DNA of 64,000 bases from Tetragonia tetragonoides (lineage: Eukaryota > Streptophyta > Magnoliopsida > Caryophyllales > Aizoaceae): positions 3,267,501 through 3,331,500 of the forward strand of contig CM076147.1 in NCBI GenBank assembly GCA_038025085.1. The letters run 5' to 3'. This document shows positions 1 to 11,612 of the stretch, in pieces. Each line of letters begins with the position of its first letter. Positions within the stretch are counted from its first letter, which is position 1. The notes under the pieces were generated by a model that was not told the origin of the DNA, made no database searches, and worked only from the letters and a program-made list of their open reading frames with translations. Made by a program: the position numbers and the translations under genes.

Positions 1-1916
1 CCTAAGAGCTTGCCAGAAGTTACTCCGAATGCGCACTTTTGAGGATTCAATCTCATGTTGTAATTCTGAAGCCTGTCGAAGAACTTCTTTAGAGAGGGTA
101 TATGCCCTTCTCTCTCCTTGGATTTGATGATCATATCGTCTACGTACACCTCGGCTTCCTTGTGCATCATGTCATATAGAAGGGAAGTTGCGGTTCTTTG
201 GTATGTTGCTCCCTCATTCTTCAACCCGAAAGACATGATGGTATAGCAATATGTTCCTCATTGGGTTATGAAGGTGGTTTTCTCCATATCTTCTTCAGCC
301 ATTTGTATTTGGTTATAACCTGCATAGCCGTCCATGAATGATAAGAGGGCATGTCCTGCAGTATTGTCCACTAGTATGTCTATATGTGGCAAGGGGAAGT
401 CGTCCTTTGGACTTGCCTTGTTTAGATCTCTGAAATCGACGCACATCCTTACTTTGTCGTCCTTTTTTGGAACGGGCACTATGTTAGCAACCCATTCTGG
501 ATATTGAGCGACCTTAATAAAACCTGCTGCGAGCTGTTTCTGTACCTCCTCTTTGATTTTCAGTGTCCACTCAAGTTTCATTCTCCGAAGTTTTTGTTTT
601 ACCGGTTTCGAATCCGGATTGAGCGGTATTGTATGTTGTACTATCTCACGACTTATTCCTGGCATATCTTTGTAGGACCAAGCGAAAACGTCTATGTATT
701 CTTTTAAGAGATTTATAAAGCTTTCTCGCTCTTTGGGAGTTAACGATAAGCCAATGCGCACTTGGCTCGGCTCTTGATCGTTTGCAAGATTGATTAATTC
801 TGTTTCTTCCACGATTGAAGTCTTTTGTTCATGCTCTAATAGTGCTTTAGTTACTTCTTTGGGCAATTCTTGTTCATCTTTTGAATTATTAGCCTTTAAG
901 TAATCTAAGAAGTAGGCAGAATCAGTATTCATTTCATTGATAGAGGAAACTGGAACATCAACTGAGCCATTACTATTGGCTTTAACATCATTAGACTTGC
1001 AAACATAATTAAACATAGATTTGGATGGACCACCCGACTCTACTATATTAGACTCGTCTTCAGAATCAGACTCAGTCCGGTCGGAGTCAGTGTAAGTGTC
1101 AGGCTTGGACTCTTCAGAGATCGTGATCATGATCTTCTTTCCATTGGCTCTTGTCCAGCTTATGGTGCGTTTCTGTTTTGTGAATTGATGCTTGTTTTGA
1201 GTGATCAACTTAGTTGGATCAAAGTTTGCATCTTGAATTGCATTATTGACATTGTGGAGCTCCTCATCTTCTGGATGGCGATGCTCTTGTCCAAATAGTA
1301 GACCCAAAGCGTTGTTGGGTGTGTCCTCTACCCAATCAAAGTTTAGCCTCCTTCTTACAGGCAAAGGAGTTTCTTCCAGCGCGTAGCAGACTTGGAAGAC
1401 TTCGAATCCGGGAACTTGGATTCCATAAACAGAGAGAACATAGAGCTCGGGAAAGCCATAAGAAGGGAATGGATCTCTAGACTGGACGAACTTCCCGTTT
1501 AATGTGTGCGGGTATGGTGTCATGGGGATGTCATAGACTTTGTTTTCCTTAATGGCCCGTTTCTTTGCCTTTTCTTTGGCGATGTATTCCCGTAATTCTT
1601 GCTTGGTAGGGTTATAGCGCAACCCAAAAAGGTTATTTCCGGTTTTGGATGACCAAACTGGAAGTGGTTTGGAAACATCTTTGCCTAGAGATGTGCCAGG
1701 GAAGTGCCCCTGATTCCTTAGAATGGCATTAATTCCTAGGTGGGAATTTGGTGCGAAATGAGCTATGTCTTGCTCAAGTAGGGCTACGCCTTCAGTCATA
1801 AAACCCCAGAATTCTTCGTCTTGCGCAGTATGCTCGACTTTAAGAACTGGCATGTCTTCAATGCTAGCGATCATAGAATCGGCTCTAACCTCTAGAACTA
1901 CTCCACCGACCATCAT
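1..1916 (-). pseudogene. Ty3/gypsy polyprotein fragment (linker plus reverse transcriptase) with in-frame stop
   Basis: The reading frame opens at 1916 with a region typical of plant gypsy polyproteins between protease and RT (about residues 1-390, acidic and Ser-rich near 270-300). The RT domain follows from about residue 400, with IVPVPKKDDKVRMCVDFRD and FPLPHIDILVD visible. At 258-260 a TGA interrupts the frame where the family normally has Trp in a TPWGTY-like motif. The same frame then continues to the window start and includes the catalytic YVDD (about 135-146) followed by MIIK. RT would copy the element RNA into DNA in a virus-like particle. With the stop codon and missing gag, the copy cannot make an intact polyprotein. 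The right end of the frame repeats the sequence around 1950-1980 (VGGVV-like), which suggests a small rearrangement at the deletion joint. Confidence 0.85.
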
Positions 1917-2620
1917 TTTGACCTTTTGGTGTAATGTTGAAGCTATTGCGTTTAATCCATAGAACTACTCCTCCGACCAACGACCTTTACTAATCGAATC
2001 AATATAATTATTAATGCTACGGTTCCAAACAGGGTTCAATTTATCCAAATTCCTAGTTTTAACTAATGGGTTGAATAAACATTATTTAAGTAACCATTTT
2101 TAACAAGATATCAAATTACATGCTTTTATTGCTAGAAAACGATAAATATGCTAAAACCTGCGAGTTAGAAGGCAAACAAATAATTCATCCACCAAACCAC
2201 AAACAAAGCATAATTTAATCATAAGAAGCAATAAATAGCAAAAATAAAGCATTCATTCATTCATTAATTAGGCTTAATACAAGCCCTTTTGCCCAAAACG
2301 CGCCATGCATGTACATATCGCATAAACCAAATCCGTTAGTAATAACAAGCAATATAAAATTTATTGAAAACCCTCAGGTTGGATTACCTGGATGCTCAAT
2401 GCGAACTTATTGGGTTATTTTGCTTGAATTCATGCTCTTGATGAAGTGTGAAGGTTTATTTTGTGGTGCTAGGGCTAACCTAAAGAATCAGAATTTCTGG
2501 TTTAATATGGGGGAGAATGTCAAAAGACCAACCTTTTAGAGAGAGTATTCAACCTAGGGGTCTCTAACTGCCAACCTTTCAGAGAGAATGTCACAACCTC
2601 TTCAACTGAACCCTAAGGTT

Positions 2621-2632
2621 TGTTTATATAGA
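2621..2632 (-). promoter_or_regulatory. LTR TATA box
   Basis: On the minus strand the sequence reads CTATATAAACA, in the expected place between U3 and R of the gypsy LTR. It would direct transcription toward lower coordinates. Confidence 0.5.
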
Positions 2633-2689
2633 AGAGGGGGAGCTGCCAGGGTTTGGCACGGAAATCGAATGGGCCTCGAATTTGCCGTC

Positions 2690-2885
2690 TACGAGAAAAG
2701 GTTCAGGCGGCCATGCAACTAGGCCGAACGGCCAAACCGGCAGGACAAGCGGTCAAACCGCTTGGCAAGCGGCTTAGCCGCTAGGCGAGCGGTCAAGCCG
2801 CTGGCCTAACAGCATGGCCGCTTGTCCTAGCGGTCACCGCTTGAACTCAAGCGTGACCGCTTGGACCTGGAGCGGCCTGCTTGCA
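2690..2885. repeat. GC-rich cluster of short palindromic repeats in the LTR U3
   Basis: Variants of AGCGGTCAAGCCGCT and AAGCGGTCAAACCGCTTGG follow each other at roughly 15-20 bp spacing, in both orientations. The tract is much richer in GC than its surroundings and lies just upstream of the LTR TATA box. Confidence 0.7.
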
Positions 2886-3224
2886 TAGGCGCCTGACATA
2901 CTTTTCACGCGGAGGAGGCTTTTTCGAGGGGGTCCACGCAGGATTGACTGAGTTTCCTTGTTTTACCAAGGGTTGACTCAAGGGTTTGGGTTCCCTTTCG
3001 GGCCCTTAGGTTCAAAGAGGCATATCTCTTAGTTTTGGACTCCAATTGAATTGAGTCCAACTGGTTTGGATCACCTGTACAAAAGGCTTCCACTACTTAA
3101 ATCAAATGAACCGGGCTAATCATCAGAGCAATTATTCTCGCAATCCAAGTTCGAGCAACATCCAATCCTTTCATCATCGGATTTTTACGGGGACTTATCA
3201 TAGACACAATTTTTGGTGTCTACA

Positions 3225-3357
3225 ATATGTGAGAAAAAAAATATGTTTCTGAACTCACACCAGTGAACTGGACTGAACATCATTTAACTGAATTTGAAAT
3301 CATTGAATTGACACCTGAATTGAACTGACCGTATAAGCTCTATCAAACGCACCCTGA
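3225..3357. mobile_element. Half of a PIF/Harbinger-like MITE interrupted by the gypsy LTR
   Basis: The right terminus reads TATCAAACGCACCC, the inverted terminus of the family also seen complete at 55127-55377. The inner part is rich in TTCAGTTCA-like words. The break at 3224/3225 falls inside the MITE, so the retrotransposon inserted later. The other half lies outside the window. Confidence 0.6.
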
Positions 3358-4168
<811 letters not shown>

Positions 4169-4730
4169 TGAGGCATATTCCGAGAGCAATGAAGCACGCC
4201 ACGTAGGCGAGAATTTTAAGAGCGCGCCACCTAAGCGAGAATAAAGACAAAAAATATCTGGTGTAAAATATTTGGGGGTCTTAGAATCCTAATTCTAAGG
4301 TAACTACAATTCTACACTAATACGTGCTCCCATTAATATATCATTAGAATTTTATTGGCTTTATAACTTGATCTTGGCCGAATATTCAAAACAGAATATA
4401 CCTATTCTACACATCTCCAAAAATAAAAATATTTATACCTTCATTTTGGTATGGAAAAATACTTTAGAATGAGATGCATTTATAATATGTTTACACAAAC
4501 AAATAAGATCGTATCTAATGTTAAAAACCGTAATTAATTTTAAAAAATAAAAGAAAAAATAATAAAATCATATAAAATATAAGATGTGCATCGCACGGGC
4601 CATACAACGGGCCACCTAAGCAAAATTACGTACCACCTAAGTAAGTTGAACATATAAGTAAGTATTTTCGGGAGTAATGAGGCGTGCCACCTAAGCAAAG
4701 AGCATACGACGCGTCACCTAAGCAATAAAG
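4169..4730 (+). mobile_element. Helitron-like remnant with repeated GCCACCTAAGC motifs
   Basis: Two diverged copies of a module (near 4178-4240 and 4670-4730) carry variants of GCCACCTAAGC. Between them, near 4585-4600, lies GTGCATCGCACGGG, the palindrome core found next to Helitron-like 3' ends elsewhere in the window. The CTAG terminus is absent, so this is a damaged copy at best. Confidence 0.35.
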
Positions 4731-5235
4731 TAATTAATAAAAATAAAGATAAAGTTATAAAAAAAAAAAGTTATAAGAAAAAGGTAAAGATAAAGTTATG
4801 AAAAAAGGTTGAAGAGAAAAAAAAATATATAAACGTTAATCCTCACATCCGGCTAACGGTTAAGACAATCAAATTTAATTTAAAATTATAGTCGATCACA
4901 TTATTAAAATATAAATTAAATATAGATATATATCATAAAGTAAAAGATAAGTTTAAAGAAATTAGAATTTGGGTAGGAAACTTAATAGTCGTAATAATAT
5001 GTATCCAATATCTTTTTTTTCAAAACAAAAAAAATTAAAAAAAAAAAATCATTTATCTCTCATCGTAACTAGGTTAATTTCTTTTATTTTTTCTTTTCTA
5101 ATATTAATTATTTATTGATCCTTTCCCTTATCAAGTAATAAACCAATTGCCCCTTAATTTTGTTTCTTACTATTTTATTGTTGTGTTTAATTTAAAATAC
5201 ATATGTAATTTTAAAGGTAGTACCACGCATTATTA

Positions 5236-5236
<1 letters not shown>
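4731..5236. other. AT-rich non-coding stretch, nothing recognised
   Basis: Poly-A and poly-T runs and short AT words only. No ORF, TIR or tandem structure of note. Confidence 0.4.
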
Positions 5237-5315
<79 letters not shown>

Positions 5316-5422
5316 AATAAACTGAATTGAACTGAACTTATTGGACCTGAACGGAACTTATTGGACCTGAACTGAATAGAACTGAATTTAAGTGAAATTA
5401 AGTTGAATCAAACAGAGCCTAA
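5237..5422. mobile_element. (AAT)n microsatellite joined to a PIF/Harbinger-like MITE end
   Basis: An AAT array (5237-5312) is followed by GAACTGAACTTATTGGACC repeats. The right terminus ends AATCAAACAGAGCC, followed by TAA at 5420-5422, the usual target triplet of this superfamily. The terminus matches the inverted terminus GGCTCTGTTTGG of the complete element at 56865. The left end was not found. Confidence 0.55.
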
Positions 5423-5956
5423 GTGGAAAAGAACACACCCTTACTTTTTATTGCAATAAGAGTTACAGACTTACGACTTATAATAATTAAGTAATTCCTA
5501 CATTTTTAAATAGCGACCACAAAAATCTGTGAGTTGAATCTGACACAAGATTTGCTCATTATATATAGTCATGTTTGAGTGGAAAAGGTAAAGAAGAGAT
5601 GAGTACTATAATTATTCAAGGCAAGGCCGGTGGAAATGTCATTGATCATATAACTTAACACCACTGCAATAATAAACAGCAAATCTATCTCCCCCAGAAA
5701 ATTGCAGAGCCATTGGAGACAAACAAATGATTGAAACTACAATAATATGACTTTATATATATCAAGGCCAAAACATTAATCACCCATTAAACTTAAATAG
5801 TACTAATAGTAGCTAAATTAAGTAAGTTCTATTCAAAAGTTCGAATAATTTGAGATTATTTAGTCAATAAGTAGCGGTTTTAGATGACATTATAATAAAC
5901 AAATGTACCATTTGGTTATTAAATTGCATTAATTTAAACTTTAATTGTGTTTTTAG
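5423..5956. other. Non-coding, nothing recognised
   Basis: No reading frame, terminal repeat or tandem repeat that could be assigned. Confidence 0.35.
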
Positions 5957-6187
5957 GTGGAGAATCAAACAAAGATGCGTAGAAGTTATAATTTGAGATT
6001 TGGTGTCTTGGTCATTGGCCATTTGCAGATGGTAAGAGCCTACTGCTACTCAGATGTTGATCCACCATCTCTCCATCAACCAGAAGACCCATTGGCCTCT
6101 GACTTCACCCACCAGATTCCTCTCTTTCTCTTACTCCCTCTCTCTCTCTTTCACATGCTGTGAATGATGGAATTTGTTGCTTCTTAC
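5957..6187 (+). other. Host-like segment, left part (interrupted by the copia element)
   Basis: This stretch is less AT-rich than its flanks and carries a 68-codon open frame ending in a CT-rich tract and TGA near 6164. A TTTGCAG|ATGG-like acceptor appears near 6030. The sequence continues at 11217 once the copia element and one CTTAC duplication are removed. I do not recognise the protein. It may be a gene fragment, an untranslated exon or unrelated unique DNA. Confidence 0.25.
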
Positions 6188-6356
6188 TGATAGATAATGT
6201 AATTAGAGATAATGTAATTAGTAATTATTTAGGGCTTGTGCATATTAGGCCCAGTTACTTGTATTAGGGTAAGGCCCCTTCTCTGTAACCAGTATATATT
6301 CATAATGATAATGAGGTAATCCTGACGGGGAACTAACCTATTCTCATATTATCGCA
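6188..6356 (+). repeat. 5' LTR of the copia element
   Basis: Begins TGATAGATAATG and ends ATTATCGCA. It matches 11030-11211 almost throughout and carries a TATATATTC-like motif near 6291, a plausible LTR promoter. Confidence 0.95.
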
Positions 6357-6368
6357 TGGTATCAGAGC
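6357..6368 (+). promoter_or_regulatory. Primer binding site, initiator tRNA-Met type
   Basis: TGGTATCAGAGC immediately follows the 5' LTR. This is the standard plant copia priming sequence complementary to the 3' end of initiator tRNA-Met. Confidence 0.95.
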
Positions 6369-6578
6369 CTATGTGCTCTAAATCCTAGCCCTCACAAACA
6401 GCCGTGCATAGCCTCCTTGGCCGCCGACCGTCCGCCGCCCGCTATCCTCGATCCACCGCTGTTCCTGGTGCTGGCCCGCCTGCTTCCCCGCCGTCTTCCA
6501 CTGCTCCAACTCGGCTTCGCCGAGTCCTTCTCCTTCCCTCTCACGGTAATATCATCCCTTCCCCCTCCCTATTTCCTT

Positions 6579-7440
6579 ATGGCTGGTGATGATATACCCC
6601 CCCTCAACCCAACCCACAACCCCCTCTACCCAACTTACCCGCCCCTCACACCATTAATAACATCAAAACTTATATTCCTCTTACTCTTTATTTAAATGAA
6701 TTGAATTATAATGCATGGAGGGAGTTATTCGAAACCCATTGTTTAAGTTTTGGTGTGCTTGGGTATATTGATGGTACTTGTGTTGCTTCGGGTGAAAATG
6801 ATATAGCTTGGAAACGTATGGATGGTATTGTTAAACTGTGGATATATGGAACTATAACTAGACCTTTGCTCACTATGATTTTAAAACCCAAAGTTACTGC
6901 TAGAATTTTGTGGGTTACCATTGAGGAATTGTTTCGTGATAATAAGGAGGCTCATGCCATGCAAATTGAAAATGAATTGCGTAGTATTGGTATGGGTGAT
7001 TTGTCTGTTCATGATTACTGTCACCGTATTAAAACCCTTGCTGATTTACTTGCAAATATTGATAATCCTGTGCCCGAACGCCAACTTGTTATGCACACCA
7101 TCAATGGCCTTTCCACCAAGTTTGAAAATATCCGCAATATTATCCAACACCACAAACCGTTCCCCACTCTCCTCCAAGCCCGCTCCATGCTCCTCCTCGA
7201 GGAACAACGCTTGGACAAACAAACCACCATCCTACCCATTCACCATGACCACCCCTCCGCACCCATCATCCTCTACACCCACGGCCAACCCCCCGCTTAC
7301 TACACCACACCTCCACCACCACTCTCTTATCCTACGGCCCCCCCACCCTACCTCCTGCCCTACCCCACCCCGCCCCCTCCTACCCCTTCCTCAGCCCTCC
7401 AAGCGCCTCAAACCGACCCCCCTCCTTCCCTCAGCCTGCC
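6579..7440 (+). pseudogene. Copia gag (capsid part), frameshifted
   Basis: An ATG at 6579 opens a Pro-rich N-terminus (MAGDDIPPL). A frameshift before about 6660 moves the frame to the one that reads LNELNYNAWRELFETHC, a typical start of the copia capsid domain. This frame then runs through a helical region ending in LLLEEQRL near 7210 and a Pro-rich linker. A second frameshift near 7440 is needed to enter the nucleocapsid part. Gag normally packages element RNA in particles; this copy cannot be translated as one chain. Confidence 0.8.
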
Positions 7441-8300
7441 TCCAGCCAGCAGCAGCGCGGGCGGAATCACCGCAACAACCGCGGTGGCAAGGGCGGCAAG
7501 CAGGTCGCGTTTACCGCAGCACCTACAGCACCGAGCGCACCAGCCACGCCCGCAGGATGGCCCATACCCTACTGGGGCCCGCAATTCTTCTCGCCAGGGG
7601 GGTGGCCGCACGCACCACCTGCCCTCCCCGCGCCGACCTCTGCCGCAGCTGCCTCTTCCGCCGGTGGGCCGCGTATCCTTGGCCCCGCCCCCGGCCAGCC
7701 TGCCGCGGCCAATGTCGCGCAGGTCAGCCACCACAGCCCTGCCTCGGCAGCGCTCGGGCCCACCAGCGCCTATCTCCCGCCGCCTTGGACACGGTTCCAG
7801 GCCGCACCGCCGGCCAGCCCCTCCTCCCCCGCGGAGGCCACTACCTCTCTCCCACAGTTTTTTAACACTATGTCATTGCAAGATCCAGGAGATGACGGAT
7901 GGTACATGGACACCGGTGCCACCGCCCACTTAATATCACAGTCAGGTAACTTGAGTAAAATTTTTAATTCGAGCATTACTAATTCAGTTACTGTTGGTGA
8001 TGGTTCTGAGATTCCTGTGACATGCATGGGCAATTCCTACATCCAATCCCCCTCCCGTCCCCTTCACCTCAAAAATGTTTATGTTGCCCCCGACATCATT
8101 AAAAACCTTGTGTCTGTTCGTCGCTTCAGTGTCGATAATCTTGTGTCTGTCGAGTTTGACCCTTATGGTTTTTCTGTGAAGGACTACCTGACGAAGATCC
8201 ACCTTCTTAGGAGTGATAGCACCGGCGACCTCTATCCATCACCTCCAACTCCAAGACTACATCACCTACCGCTTTCCTCACCAGTAGCTCATCCACTTAG
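7441..8300 (+). pseudogene. Copia nucleocapsid remnant and aspartic protease
   Basis: After a frameshift near 7440 the frame reads NHRNNRGGKGGKQ, a basic Gly-rich segment, then a long Ala/Pro-rich linker. The protease active site DTGA is encoded at 7909-7920 in the context MDTGATAHLIS. The expected CCHC knuckle is not visible. The protease would cleave the polyprotein. A further frameshift lies between the protease and the integrase, and a TAG at 8298-8300 replaces the Trp of a WHRRLGH-like motif. Confidence 0.8.
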
Positions 8301-9431
8301 CATCGACGGTTGGGTCATCCGGGCGAATATATCTTCAAATCTTTAGTTTCTAATGGGTTTATTGAGTGTAATAAAGACAAAGCATCCCCTCTATGTCACG
8401 CTTGTCAATTAGGCAAACATGTTAGACTCCCTTTCTATAAGTCTGAAACTGTGGTCAGCTCTCCTTTTGATATTGTGCACTCTGATGTTTGGACCTCTCC
8501 TATCTCCAGTATTAGCGGCATACGTTACTATGTCATATTTTTGGATCATTTTTCTCAATTTCTTTGGGTTTATCCTCTACGTCATAAAAGTGATGTTTTC
8601 TCCAAATTTCTTCAGTTTCGCTCTTATGTGCATACCCAATTTAATTGTAAAATTAAAGCCTTCCAGTGTGACCACGGCGGGGAATTTGACCACAGACCAC
8701 TTTATGACTTGTTTGCCTCCCATGGTATGGTTGTTCGTTTTTCCTGTCCTCGCACCTCTCAACAAAACGAAAAATCAGAACGCATGATTCGCACCATCAA
8801 TAATATTGTGCGTACCCTCCTCTTCCAAGCCCACATTCCCTCCACCTATTGGGTTGAAGCCCTTCATATGGTTGTTCATCTTCTCAAACTTCTCCCTTCC
8901 ACCACCATCAAAAATCAAACTCCCTTCACTCGCCTCTTCAAAAAGGATCCCTCCTACTCTCATCTTCGGGTTTTTAGGTGCCTTTGCTACCCCAACCTCA
9001 CCTCCTCCACTCCTCACAAACTCGCCCCCCGCTCTACTCCTTGTGTCTTCCTTGGGTATCCTGCCAACCACCGAGGGTATAGATGTCTCGACCTTGCTAG
9101 CCGAAAAATCATTATTTCCCGACATGTAGTTTTTGATGAGTCTTCCTTCCCTTTCTCTACTGTGGCTCCATCTCCTCCCACCTCGTATGATTTTCTAGAT
9201 ATCACCACCACACATTCTCCCTTTTCCCTCCCTCTCCCCGAACCCCCGCGCGCCACTCCCTCCGCGCCACCAACACCTCCTCCCTCCCCTACACCGTCCA
9301 CTCCCATGGTCTCGCCCACTCCTTCCCCTCCTCCCTCTACCGACCGGTCTCCACCTATGGCCCCCTCCTCCCCGTCCCCCCTCCCCCCCCCCCCTCCCAC
9401 GACTACTCACAAAATGACTACCCGCGGTTAG
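8301..9431 (+). pseudogene. Copia integrase
   Basis: The frame begins HRRLGHPGEYIF, the pre-integrase zinc-binding region, and continues to CHACQLGKH. The catalytic core then shows the first Asp in HSDVW (8484-8486), the second in QCDHGGEF (8670-8672) and the Glu in QNEKSER (8778-8780), spaced as in copia integrases. The C-terminal part includes CVFLGYPANHRGY and FDESSFPF, then a Pro/Ser/Thr-rich linker. A TAG at 9429-9431 ends the frame; the same frame continues beyond it with further copia sequence. The domain would insert the DNA copy into the host genome. Confidence 0.9.
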
Positions 9432-11029
9432 CATGGCGTGTTCAAGCCCCGCAAAATCTTCGATCTCCACATATCTACAAAACCTTCCCTTCTTCCCCGC
9501 TCGCATGTCCAGACTCTTAAGGACCCTCACTGGCGGGCTGCTATGCAGTCTAAATATGATGCTCTTATTAAAAATGATACTTGGGAACTGACCGACCCCC
9601 AGGGGTCAATGTGGTTCGTTCTATGTGGCTCTACAAGCACAAATTCAACTCCGATGGCACCCTTGAGCCACACAAAGCGCGCATGGTTGCCAACGGCAAG
9701 TCCCAGCGTCCTGGTATCGATTGTAATGAGACCTTCAGTCCAGTAGTCAAACCTGCAACCATTCGCACTGTCCTTAGCCTCACCCTCTCTCAGGCTTGGC
9801 CAATTCACCAGCTCGATGTTAAGAATGCCTTCCTCCATGGCACTCTTAACGAGACAGTCTACATGCATCAGCCTCCCGGCTTTGTTGATCCTGTGCACCC
9901 TGATTATGTCTGCCGGCTCCGAAAATCTCTGTATGGACTCAAGCAAGCCCCCCGGGCTTGGTATCAGCGGTTTGCGGAGTTTATGACTCGTATCGGTTTC
10001 TGCCACAACAAATCCGATAACTCCCTGTTCATCTATAAACAGGGCGCTGACACGGCCTATTTGCTCTTGTACGTTGATGACATTGTGCTCACTGCCTCCT
10101 CCTCTGCCCTCCTCCAGCGGCTCATCTCCTCTCTCGGTTCCGAGTTTGCCATGACTGACCTTGGCCCACTACACTACTTCCTTGGGGTCACGGCCACTCG
10201 CTCTGACAAGGGCCTATTTCTTTCTCAGAAGAAGTATGCCCTTGAGATCCTTGACCGCGCTCATATGTCTGACTGTAAGCCTTGCACTACTCCTGTGGAC
10301 ACCAAGTCCAAACTCGGACCTGATGGTCCTCCGGTTGTGGATCCTTCTCTTTACCGCAGCCTTGCCGGTGCTTTGCAGTATCTCACGTTCACCAGGCCTG
10401 ATATCTCTTATGGTGTTCAACAAGTATGTCTATTTATGCATGATCCTCGGGAGCCCCATTTCCAGGCTCTCAAGCGCATCTTGCGCTATGTACAGGGAAC
10501 ACAGGATTTCGGCCTCCAGCTCTACTCCTCCCCCGCCACTGGCCTTATTGCTTACTCCGACGCGGATTGGGTTGGTTGTCCCGATTCACGTCGATCTACC
10601 CCTGGCTACTGTGTGTTCTTGGGTGACAATCTTGTCTCTTGGTCTTCCAAACGTTAGGGCACAGTCTCGTGCTCCAGCGCCGAGGCCGAGTATCGCCTTG
10701 TCGCCAATGCGGTTGCCGAAACTTGTTGGATTCGCAGCCTCCTTGTCGAGCTCCATTGCCCGCTCACCCGAGCTACTTTGGTCTATTGTGATAATGTTAG
10801 TGCTGTGTAGTTTTCTACTAACCCGGTGCAACATCAACGCACCAAACATATTGAGATCAACATTCACTTCGTTCGCGAGAAAGTCGCTCTTGGTCATGTC
10901 TGAGTTATTCATGTCCCATCCAGCTCTCAGTACGCGGACATCTTCACGAAGGGACTCCCTTCGTCTCTTTTTACTGATTTTCGCTCTAGCCTGAGCGTTC
11001 GTTATCCTCCCGCTCCGACTGCGGGGGTG
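9432..11029 (+). pseudogene. Copia reverse transcriptase and RNase H
   Basis: The frame resumes with FKPRK and LKDPHWRAAMQSKYDAL, then a frameshift near 9600 leads into the RT core. Visible motifs are LDVKNAFLHG, SLYGLKQAPRAWYQ and the catalytic YVDD at 10070-10081. RNase H follows with SDADWVGC and SSAEAEYR. In-frame TAG codons at 10655-10657 and 10808-10810 and a TGA at 10901-10903 break the RNase H and C-terminal part. The last coding words (ADIFTKGLP) are the usual end of copia pol. Confidence 0.92.
11018..11029 (+). promoter_or_regulatory. Polypurine tract before the 3' LTR
   Basis: GCGGGGGTG lies directly before the TG of the 3' LTR, where plus-strand priming is expected. It is G-rich and short, with one T. 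Confidence 0.6.
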
Positions 11030-11211
11030 TGATAGATAATGTAATTAGAGATAATGTAATTAGAATAATTCATTTGTAATAATTTAGGGCTTGTGCATAT
11101 TAGGCCCAGTTACTTGTAATAGGGTGAGGCCTCTTCTCTGTAACAAGTATATATTCATAATGATAATGAGGTAACCCTAACGGGGAGCTAACCTATTCTC
11201 ATATTATCACA
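11030..11211 (+). repeat. 3' LTR of the copia element
   Basis: Begins TGATAGATAATG and ends ATTATCACA. It is 13 bp longer than the 5' LTR through an insertion near 11070 and is followed by the CTTAC duplication. Confidence 0.95.
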
Positions 11212-11216
11212 CTTAC

Positions 11217-11612
11217 TTCTTGGCATTGGATTGAGCTGTGAAGGTTATTCCACTTGCTGAATGTTGTAGTTCAATGCTATTTTAATTTGTGGTCAGTAGT
11301 TAGTTTGCCTTTGAGAGTCATCAAAATCACATCAGATCAATTGATATTTGTTTGGTTAATTGAAGGAAGCATCAAATTTGGATTCAGATTGGGTTCATGA
11401 GATTTTAGAGGAAACTTTTACACTTTGGTACACTTCAAATAAAGTTGTAGCATACTGTAATGCCGATTTAAAGTGGCTTCTCCATATCATCGCCTTGCAG
11501 AACATTAGTGGTGGGTTTTAGGTTATAACCATACAGTAGTTTTAGATTCATTTTCCTTTGCCCACTTTATTTAACTTCCAATGTATGGTTGTAACCTTGA
11601 ATTTCATACACT
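11217..11612 (+). other. Host-like segment, middle part
   Basis: This continues the sequence before 6188 and is interrupted again at 11613 by a hAT element. It has the base composition of an untranslated or intronic sequence. No protein is recognised. Confidence 0.25.

Larger units (their letters stand above)
1..3224 (-). mobile_element. Ty3/gypsy LTR retrotransposon, partial, minus strand
   Basis: The element runs right to left. The LTR start (TGTAGACACC on the minus strand) lies at 3224, followed by a TATA box and leader, then a polyprotein fragment whose reverse transcriptase runs off the left edge. Gag, the zinc knuckle and most of protease are missing between the leader (about 2000) and the first polyprotein residues (1916), so this is a deleted copy even where it is complete in the window. 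It sits inside an older MITE whose sequence resumes at 3225. The inner LTR border and a primer binding site could not be fixed by eye. Superfamily assignment rests on RT sequence type; lineage was not determined. Confidence 0.85.
2000..3224 (-). repeat. 5' LTR and leader of the gypsy element (inner border approximate)
   Basis: The minus-strand sequence begins TGTAGACACC at 3224, a typical plant gypsy LTR start with the TG dinucleotide. A TATA motif follows about 600 bp in, then an AT-rich R-U5/leader stretch down to about 2000. No second LTR lies in the window, so the exact end cannot be read. ORFs in this stretch are short and show no family features. Confidence 0.6.
6188..11211 (+). mobile_element. 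Ty1/copia retrotransposon, full length but decayed
   Basis: Two short LTRs (169 and 182 bp) flank a gag-pol region in the copia order protease, integrase, reverse transcriptase, RNase H. The 5-bp target duplication CTTAC is present at 6183-6187 and 11212-11216. A primer binding site follows the 5' LTR. The LTRs differ by a 13-bp indel and roughly nine substitutions by eye, so the insertion is old enough to have decayed. The coding region has several frameshifts and stop codons, so the element cannot move on its own. Short LTRs would suit an Ale/Retrofit-type lineage, but that is not established. Confidence 0.95.

Noticed and set aside
1765..1962. Plus-strand frames over the gypsy polyprotein
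   Set aside because: Antisense shadows of the minus-strand polyprotein; the same applies to 504-707.
7021..7763. Minus-strand genes rich in Arg, Gly and Ala within the copia element
   Set aside because: They are antisense shadows of the GC-rich gag linker.
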